Below, in pieces: positions 61,801 through 64,000 of a DNA stretch of 64,000 nucleotides. The stretch spans positions 6,916,312-6,980,311 of the forward strand of contig NC_092675.1 of NCBI RefSeq assembly GCF_964355755.1. The letters run 5' to 3'. The first letter of the stretch is position 1, and each line of letters begins with the position of its first letter. A program made the position numbers and the translations under genes. Below the pieces are notes generated by a model that ran no database searches, was not told the origin of the DNA, and saw only the letters and a list, made by a program, of their open reading frames with translations. The stretch comes from Antedon mediterranea (taxonomy: Eukaryota > Echinodermata > Crinoidea > Comatulida > Antedonidae).

Positions 61801-64000
61801 GGGTTACTGCCGCACTCACGAATCTCCTCTTCACAATGTGAGCCTTGATACCCGGCAACACATAGACACACATATCCATTCACTTGGTCGTCGCAAGTAC
61901 CTGCATTCTGACACGGAAAACTTGAACATTCGTCAATATCTATTTCGCAGTTCGTCCCTGAATACCCATCGTTACACACACACAGGTAAGAATTAATATT
62001 GTCAACACATACTGCATTGTTTGAACATGGATTACATGTGCATTCATTTGTTTCTAATTCACAATGGGTGCCATAGAAACCAGACGGGCATGAGCAGGTG
62101 TACCCAGCTATACGGTCATTACATGTAGCACCGTTTTGACATGGCTGACTGTTACATTCGATAATATTTTCATTACAAGTAACTCCTACAAAACCTTCTG
62201 TGCAATTACATTCAAATGCATTTATCAGATCTAAACATTCAGCTCCATTACGACATGGCTGGTTGGCACATTCGTTGACCTCTGTATCGCACAAAATCCC
62301 TTCAAAACCAGCAGGACACAGACATGAGAATGCATCAATACCATCAATACACGTAGCATTGTTCTGGCAAGGTAAATCAGCACATTCATTAATTTCAATT
62401 TCACACATATTTCCAAGAAAACCTGCTATGCAATTACATTCGAAACCGTTTAATAAATCAATGCAGGTTCCTAAATTGAAACAAGGAGAACTCTGACACT
62501 CGTTAACATCGGTTTCACAGAAGTCTCCAACATATCCTGGTGTACAAATACAGACAAACCGATTGACTTCTTCTGCACAGGTGGCTCCATTCTGACATGG
62601 GTTACTCTGACACTCAAGAATCTCCAGTTCACACAATGTGCTATAAAATCCTTGACGGCATTGACATCTGTAACCACGGACTTCATCAACACACGTAGCC
62701 CCATTAAAACATGGAACGCTTGTACATTCGTCTACATCTACTTCACAAGTATTTCCTTCAAAACCAGACAAACAGTAACAGTTGTAACCATTTAGTAGGT
62801 TTTCACATACACCATCGTTTTTACATGGATCGCTCAAGCATTCATTTATGTCTTGCTGACAGTTATTCTCGCCATAACCAGGAATGCAAAGACATGTGTA
62901 ACCATTGACACCATCGATACATGTGCCACCATTTCTGCATGGACTGCTAAAGCATTCATCAATGTCACTTTCACAATGTGAACCGGCATAACCTGGCAGA
63001 CACACACATATATAAGAATTTACATTATCAATACATTGAGCTGAATTAAGACATGGTTGACTTTCACATTCATTTATTTGTATTTGACAATTTACTCCGG
63101 TATAACCATCAGGACAGATGCAAGAATATCTGTTGATTTCATCCACACAAAGGCCATTTACACAAGGATTACTACTGCACTCTTGAACCTGTACTTCACA
63201 GTTACTTCCTGATACACCATCAACACATGTGCAGACATACATATTAATCTGATCTTCACAAATTCCTCCATTCTGGCATGGCTGACTTCCACACTCATCT
63301 ATATTCTGTTCGCATCGTGTTCCTTGGTAACCAGACACACAGTTGCATATATACATGTTTACAAGATCTTCGCAAGTTGCACCATTAACGCAAGGACTAC
63401 TTGAACACTCATTGATATTAGCCTCACACAGTGTACCAGTAAAGCCACCAAGACAGTCACAAGCAAAAGCATTGTTAAGTTCTTGACAGTTTGCTCCATT
63501 TCTGCACGGATTACTACCACACTCTAAAGTCTCAGCTTCACAGTTTGTCCCCAAGAACCCAGTAAGACACTGACATGTATATCCAGCTTGCCGGTCAGTA
63601 CATTGACCTCCATTTTGGCAAGGACCGCTGTTACATTCATCTACTTCTAATGAGCAGGTCACACCTATAAAACCAGGATTACATAAGCAAACAAATTCAC
63701 CAATGGCATTTATACAGGCAGCATCATTTGTACATGGGTTGCTTTGACATTCATTGATGTCAACTTCGCACCTACTGCCCTCATAGCCTAGAACACATTG
63801 GCACAAGTAACCACCCATCTGGTCAAGACAAAAAGCACCATTAATGCAAGGGCTACTGTTACACTCATTGATCTCAAATTCGCAGTTGACTCCTTGATAA
63901 CCTTCTGTACATGAGCAAAAGTATCGGTCGACGTAGTCTTCACATTGTGCATTATTCTGGCATGGATTGCTCCCGCATTCATCAATCTCAATGTCACAGT
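29408..64000 (-). CDS. Giant secreted EGF/laminin-G protein, EYS (Eyes shut)-like, 3' 37 exons
   Basis: Thirty-seven exons were traced; all junctions have GT..AG and their phases sum to one continuous frame of 4,108 residues plus stop, entering from beyond 64000 and ending at TAA 29408-29410. Order: about 77 EGF-like domains, then LamG1-EGF2-LamG2-EGF2-LamG3-EGF1-LamG4-EGF2-LamG5. The C terminus (AGVYLCMT) follows LamG5 directly, with no transmembrane or cytoplasmic part, which argues against Crumbs, Notch and Fat. The five alternating LamG domains at the end are the layout of Eyes shut/EYS, a secreted matrix protein of photoreceptors. Human EYS has about 28 EGFs, so the EGF part is strongly expanded here. 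Most EGFs carry calcium-binding (D/N)-x-(D/N)-E-C starts. Orthology to EYS is inferred from architecture only; another EGF/LamG matrix protein is possible. Confidence 0.75.
30394..30444. repeat. Hairpin repeat CATGGAGAAATAAGTTA / TAACTTATTTCTCCATG
   Basis: Perfect 17-base arms at 30394-30410 and 30428-30444 within intron 35. A related hairpin is at 28087-28123 and a single arm at 20927-20943 (AACTTATTTCTCCATGG). The recurrence suggests a tiny mobile palindrome. Confidence 0.6.
31441..31505 (-). mobile_element. tRNA-type SINE, 3' tail only
   Basis: On the minus strand this reads TTTACTATTGGTAATCCTTG, then CCACACATGCCTAAAGACAT and an A/T-rich tail. It matches the 3' part of the fuller copy at 37957-38168. 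Confidence 0.55.
31590..31745. mobile_element. Inverted-repeat element (GTTTGCGGTAC / CTGAAGACGATCAA family)
   Basis: Contains ATAAAGTTTGCGGTACAACA, GAGTTTCTCGACGTTTTGTT and a small hairpin ATCGTCCTCAGGAG...CTCCTGAAGACGATC. Words are shared with 16.38-16.61 kb and 49.02-49.31 kb. No ORF. Confidence 0.5.
32047..32541. mobile_element. TA-flanked MITE, about 495 bases
   Basis: Left GGGAGGTTTCGCAATCTTAT and right complement (ATAAGGTTGCCAAACCTCCC-type) form inverted repeats that extend through the GAATACGAAAACG / CGTTTTCG and ATACGTCAC / GTGACGTAT words. Both ends are flanked by TA (32045-32046, 32542-32543), as in Tc1/mariner-type elements. Non-coding. It lies upstream of the nested C1q gene. 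Confidence 0.65.
33000..33050 (+). promoter_or_regulatory. Possible 5' UTR exon end of the C1q gene
   Basis: AATAAG|GTAAGT at 33050-33051 is a consensus donor on the plus strand, and the coding exon at 34342 follows an acceptor TCTCCTTTCAG. A non-coding first exon ending at 33050 with a 1.3-kb intron is the simplest reading. The exon's 5' boundary and the promoter are not determined. Confidence 0.4.
34343..35209 (+). CDS. Secreted collagen-C1q domain protein, nested gene
   Basis: A single coding exon of 288 residues. ATG follows a splice acceptor (34331-34341) by one base. Residues 1-18 are a signal peptide ([18 protein letters not shown]). Residues 32-48 are a D/N-P alternation. C52 and C56 precede an uninterrupted collagen stretch of about 24 Gly-X-Y triplets (59-130). 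A GEGGGG hinge follows, then a C1q/TNF-like head (about 150-288) with [10 protein letters not shown] at its start, GVYHFTFHA in the middle and FSGFLLIHG at the end. C1q-like proteins trimerise through these parts and bind microbial or self ligands; many act in invertebrate immunity or matrix. The gene lies on the opposite strand inside intron 33 of the EYS-like gene. Confidence 0.88.
   Translation: MNKFLIAFLVPWILLCDGQEKSFSSSVSEIVDPDPDPDPNPNPNPDPDQQVCPIECPTGPAGEPGKNGSPGQPGIAGQHGSPGVQGLDGQSGVPGLTGLPGEPGQKGEAGAPGLHGVPGLMGPPGPPGTGTGVVNPGEGGGGILEEGLSPYQYSAFTAVRTTVLKSSNAAQILTFDAEVTDVGKDFDHRSGLYICDTPGVYHFTFHAMRQSSAEDVYVKLMHNGKLVVSAFNADQDDHSDIASNTAIIVLRFGDRVYLEVPAHNSVYSNSHRPTTFSGFLLIHGRNIN
35598..35905. 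mobile_element. Second MITE copy, TTAAAGATGTATTGTCCCCC family
   Basis: The left terminus is identical to the 24192 copy. The right terminus is degraded (GTGGGACAATATT). Internal words (AACAATTTTTGTTGAAT-like) match the first copy in inverted orientation. It sits downstream of the C1q stop codon. Confidence 0.6.
36119..38401 (-). CDS. LamG4 plus two EGFs (exons 30-33)
   Basis: Exons: 38195-38401, 37299-37520, 36570-36758 and 36119-36259. LamG features: [30 protein letters not shown] and [12 protein letters not shown]. EGFs: [18 protein letters not shown]... and CDQSACDNL...[17 protein letters not shown]. The last exon ends CGQ plus one base before GTAAGA, and the following intron (31821-36118, 4.3 kb) contains the nested C1q gene. 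Confidence 0.87.
37957..38168 (+). mobile_element. tRNA-Ser/Leu-like SINE
   Basis: TGACCAAGTGGTTAAGGC (37957-37974) is an A-box of tRNA-Ser/Leu type. The body continues to ATTGGTAATCCTTGACCACA and GCCTAAAGACATAATAAA near 38150, ending about 25 bases from the donor of exon 30. The same 3' part occurs inverted at 31441-31505. Confidence 0.55.
38570..39654 (-). CDS. LamG3 plus one EGF (exons 27-29)
   Basis: Exons: 39442-39654, 38840-39090 and 38570-38756. LamG features: [40 protein letters not shown] and [10 protein letters not shown] single EGF follows ([17 protein letters not shown]...CDT). Donors are GTTAGT, GTTTGT and GTAAGG; all acceptors are AG with pyrimidine-rich lead-ins. Confidence 0.87.
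39956..40011 (-). repeat. tRNA-like sequence
   Basis: On the minus strand GGAGGTGTAGCTTGG is followed by GGGTTCAATCC, resembling A and B boxes of a tRNA, but no acceptor stem closes. It is probably the head of a SINE within an intron. Confidence 0.35.
40092..42277 (-). CDS. LamG2 plus two EGFs (exons 23-26)
   Basis: Exons: 42062-42277, 41671-41779, 41070-41234 and 40092-40372. LamG features: [40 protein letters not shown] and [13 protein letters not shown]. Exon 26 completes LamG2 ([10 protein letters not shown]) and holds two EGFs. A 67-base duplicate of the 3' part of exon 24 with an intact donor lies in the next intron (41530-41597). Introns also hold MITE copies at 40.6 and 42.4 kb. Confidence 0.85.
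40626..40791. mobile_element. Palindromic MITE (AAGCTCTGTCTACAC family), copy 1
   Basis: AAGCTCTGTCTACAC at the left pairs with the AGACAGAGCTTT right end. The centre contains GCCCATATATGGGC and both arms carry complementary CACATCACA / TGTGATGTG words. Related copies are at 42447-42562 and 48193-48340, all within introns of the EYS-like gene. Confidence 0.7.
41530..41597 (-). pseudogene. Tandem-duplicated partial exon 24 (decoy exon)
   Basis: This stretch repeats the last 22 codons of exon 24 ([20 protein letters not shown] against [20 protein letters not shown]) plus its donor GTTAGT. It is part of a 141-153 base tandem duplication (about 41447-41598 and 41600-41738). The 5' part of the exon and its acceptor were not copied, so it is probably not spliced in. 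A cryptic TTAG just upstream cannot be excluded. Confidence 0.75.
42447..42562. mobile_element. Palindromic MITE, copy 2 (right end degraded)
   Basis: TAAAGCTCTGCCTACACTAT with internal ATGTGATGATGTCATATCAC and GCACATCACACTTTTT. The right terminus is no longer recognisable. Confidence 0.6.
42583..42795 (+). mobile_element. SINE copy with tRNA-like head
   Basis: A-box-like TGTGTAATGGTAAGGC (42583-42598), B-box-like GGGTTGAGACC (42610-42620), then the shared body AGACAAGATGCTTTATTCTC and GTCCTTCGGATGGGATGTAA. Box spacing is tRNA-like. It has no 5S head, unlike the copies at 21.5 and 59.6 kb. Confidence 0.65.
42879..44318 (-). CDS. LamG1 plus two EGFs (exons 19-22)
   Basis: Exons: 44172-44318, 43769-44016, 43383-43565 and 42879-43047. 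LamG hallmarks are [32 protein letters not shown] and DGCVQDLQL. Two EGFs follow ([12 protein letters not shown]..., [12 protein letters not shown]...). Donors are GTAATG, GTAAGT, GTAGAG and GTATGT. The third is unusual at +5 context, but the frame continues correctly through it. Confidence 0.85.
44498..44562 (-). repeat. tRNA-Arg-like pseudogene or SINE head
   Basis: The minus strand begins GCCCCAGTGGTCTAATGGAT, nearly the 5' half of tRNA-Arg(CCT), and has a B-box-like CCAGGTTTGAATC. The anticodon arm is altered and the 3' acceptor strand is absent (a TA repeat follows), so it is not a functional tRNA. Confidence 0.55.
44642..44810 (-). CDS. EGF exon 18, just before LamG1
   Basis: 169 bases from CTTTTAG to GTATGC, phase 0 to 1. 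It gives the end of one EGF ([17 protein letters not shown]) and a complete EGF ([13 protein letters not shown]...[10 protein letters not shown]). The intron that follows (44319-44641) carries a tRNA-like sequence and a (TA)n tract. Confidence 0.82.
45309..48738 (-). CDS. EGF exons 11-17 of the EYS-like gene
   Basis: Exons: 48532-48738, 48004-48122, 47730-47860, 47204-47439, 46522-46618, 45820-46076 and 45309-45469. All junctions agree in phase (1/1, 1/0, 0/2, 2/1, 1/2, 2/1, 1/0). The domains are more diverged than in the giant exon, with few calcium-binding starts. Exon 16 ends FSCNYCAS| and exon 17 begins NPCLNGAGC, so one EGF there appears to lack its C-terminal half. The last EGF of exon 17 has [10 protein letters not shown]. 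Confidence 0.82.
45674..45777. repeat. Long near-perfect hairpin
   Basis: Arms 45674-45716 and 45736-45777 (AAATATAAGATTTGACATCC, then GGGAATGATATTTTGCTC, with their complements) differ at only one or two positions around a loop of about 20 bases. It is in the intron between exons 16 and 17, 43 bases from the exon 16 donor. Confidence 0.75.
48193..48340. mobile_element. Palindromic MITE, copy 3 (degenerate)
   Basis: ATATCTACACTATCAAATTT, TGTGACAAAATGTGATG and GCCCATATATGGACATGATG match copies 1 and 2. The right end is poorly conserved. Confidence 0.5.
49020..49310. mobile_element. Inverted-repeat element fragments
   Basis: Contains CATATTGATCGAAA twice (49035, 49209), AAACATCGAGAAACAGTTCT and GGTGGAACGCAAACTTTATA, matching words at 16.4-16.6 and 31.6-31.7 kb. 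It lies between exons 10 and 11. Confidence 0.45.
49366..50293 (-). CDS. EGF exon 10: CDSxPC-type EGF cluster
   Basis: 928 bases, phase 0 in, phase 1 out (donor GTAAGA). The first EGF has an enlarged loop with extra cysteines ([19 protein letters not shown]). After one calcium-type EGF come several compact repeats beginning (Q/T/L/M)PCDSxPC(V/L)NGxC with only two or three residues between cysteines 2 and 3. These lack the D-x-D/N-E calcium-binding start seen in the rest of the protein, so the segment should be more flexible. Confidence 0.88.
50577..52846 (-). CDS. EGF exons 7-9 of the EYS-like gene
   Basis: Exons are 52559-52846, 51691-51981 and 50577-50650. Exon 8 includes an EGF with a longer loop ([13 protein letters not shown]) and ends in a weak donor GTAATT. 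Exon 9 is only 74 bases and supplies the second half of a domain ([13 protein letters not shown]), ending in phase 0. The intron at 50651-51690 carries the repeat element at 50806-51405. Confidence 0.85.
50806..51405. mobile_element. Non-autonomous element with CCTCCGCC...GGCGGAGG ends, tandem core and tRNA-like part
   Basis: Starts ACCTCCGCCAAGGAGG and ends GTAGGCGGAGGTTTGTACTC ... ACCCTCTAGTT. A unit of about 135 bases is repeated inside (CCACAGTTTTTATCCGATTC at about 50897 and 51033; AGGTCAAGGTCA and GATCAAGGTC after each). 51178-51250 is tRNA-like on the minus strand (A-box GTGGTGTAATGGTTATG, B-box GGTTCAAGTCCC). An A-run of about 20 precedes it. No ORF. Confidence 0.55.
52860..54660. other. 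Intron between EGF exons 6 and 7
   Basis: 1.8 kb without exon. It contains a G-run (about 53333-53352) and an unclassified segment (about 53450-54560) with ORF-like openings on both strands but no recognisable domain. It is probably an old repeat. Confidence 0.4.
54668..55368 (-). CDS. EGF exon 6 of the EYS-like gene
   Basis: 701 bases between TTTTTTTCTAG and GTACAT, entering in phase 2 and leaving in phase 1. It encodes the end of one EGF (SPCLNGAVC) and then five complete ones and the start of another (SSNPCFNTG|). Sequence such as [16 protein letters not shown] is close to Notch/fibropellin-type repeats. The donor (GTACAT) is weaker than average. Confidence 0.85.
55705..55980 (-). mobile_element. 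LINE ORF2 C-terminal fragment
   Basis: The minus frame reads [29 protein letters not shown] and [14 protein letters not shown], matching the typical C-terminal region of non-LTR retrotransposon ORF2 (IF-x-Y...P...HxYxTRx...GPxLWN). It lies in the intron between exons 5 and 6. Confidence 0.6.
56275..58379 (-). CDS. EGF exons 2-5 of the EYS-like gene
   Basis: Exons are 58152-58379 (two EGFs, [11 protein letters not shown] start), 57478-57762, 56835-57065 and 56275-56599. Phases are 1/1, 1/1, 1/1 and 1/2. Introns 3, 4 and 5 cut within domains ([25 protein letters not shown]), so exon borders are not tied to domain borders. Donors are GTGATT, GTGAGG, GTAAGC and GTAAGT. The segment holds about nine EGFs, mostly calcium-binding type. 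The intron at 57066-57477 contains an old SINE-body fragment (57165-57345). Confidence 0.85.
57165..57345 (+). mobile_element. Diverged SINE body fragment
   Basis: AAGCAAGATACTTTCATCTT, GGATAGGATGTAAATCTGTT and TCTCTCGGTGTACTCATCAT align with the SINE body at 21.8 kb. Neither the 5S nor the tRNA-like head is recognisable. Confidence 0.5.
58965..59620 (-). repeat. Identical 328-base tandem duplication of a SINE body
   Basis: 58965-59292 and 59293-59620 look identical base for base. Each is a complete copy of the SINE body on the minus strand, from a TATACTGGAGAGTGATGG part through CTTTACTCTCATTGCCTCAT to CTTGAGGACAAATATAAATA. Only the right copy is joined to a 5S head (59621-59712). Confidence 0.8.
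59621..59712 (-). mobile_element. 5S rRNA-derived SINE head
   Basis: On the minus strand: ACGGCCATACTGCG, TCGTCAGATCACCGAAGTTA, AGCAACGTTGGGCCCGG and GGATGGGAGACCGTC, clearly 5S rRNA-like, passing directly into the body at 59620. It keeps the TCAGATCACCGAAG stretch missing from the copy at 21.5 kb. Not a functional 5S gene, since the 3' end of 5S is replaced by SINE sequence. Confidence 0.75.
59909..64000 (-). CDS. Exon with 36 consecutive EGF domains (5'-most visible exon)
   Basis: The frame is open from the window edge (64000) to ACAG|GTAAAA at 59909-59908, at least 4,092 bases without intron. It contains 36 EGF-like domains of about 38 residues with the pattern (D/E)xxEC-x-S-x-PC-x-NGxxC...C-x-C-x(8)-C. 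Most have the O-glucose consensus C-x-S-x-P-C and many the O-fucose consensus C-x4-(S/T)-C. The eighteenth ([14 protein letters not shown]) has an extra cysteine; the eighth and twenty-ninth have shortened first loops (CVNGLC, CVNAPC). It ends in phase 1 inside the last domain (GFTG|), completed by the next exon. All other exons of the gene are below 1 kb. Confidence 0.9.

Noticed and set aside
29408-64000. Crumbs, Notch, Fat or fibropellin identity for the large gene
   Set aside because: No transmembrane or cytoplasmic region, no Notch LNR or cadherin repeats, no avidin-like C terminus, and five LamG domains instead of three. The EYS-like layout fits better.
59909-64000. CRISPR-like regular spacing of repeats
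   Set aside because: The 114-base periodicity is that of 38-residue EGF domains in one open reading frame.

Overview
This is animal nuclear DNA: AT-rich, intron-rich (GT..AG junctions, mostly phase 1 in the EGF regions) and dense in short transposable elements. Gene content (tandem galactose-3-O-sulfotransferases, a CHST15-like sulfotransferase, a collagen-C1q protein and a giant EGF/laminin-G protein) and the frequent taggcctac-type words suggest a marine invertebrate deuterostome. An echinoderm is the best guess. That is inference; no species marker was found.

Layout. At the left edge is the first coding exon of an unrecognised minus-strand gene (389-538). From 4.8 to 16.0 kb lies a minus-strand tandem array of Gal3ST-family sulfotransferases: three intact catalytic exons (A, B, C), two leader exons joined to them (A and C), and an orphan leader exon at 4844-4932. 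From 16.0 to 22.7 kb there is no gene, only MITEs, minisatellites and a 5S-rRNA-derived SINE. A four-exon CHST15-like sulfotransferase (minus) fills 22.7-25.5 kb, followed by repeats to 29.2 kb.

From 29.4 kb to the right edge runs one minus-strand gene. I could trace 37 exons whose splice phases agree at every junction, giving about 4,108 residues: some 77 EGF-like domains, then five laminin-G domains separated by seven further EGFs, ending with no membrane segment. The alternating LamG/EGF tail matches Eyes shut/EYS, but the EGF number is far higher. The 5' end lies beyond the window. Its first visible exon is at least 4,092 bases long and holds 36 EGF domains without an intron. A plus-strand collagen-C1q gene (34343-35209) is nested in one of its introns.

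The sulfotransferases would act in the Golgi on glycan substrates; the EGF/LamG and C1q proteins are predicted to be secreted. No direct functional link between them is visible. The rest is introns and repeats: LINE 3' fragments, several inverted-repeat families, at least two tRNA-related SINE families (one fused to a 5S head) and several minisatellites.
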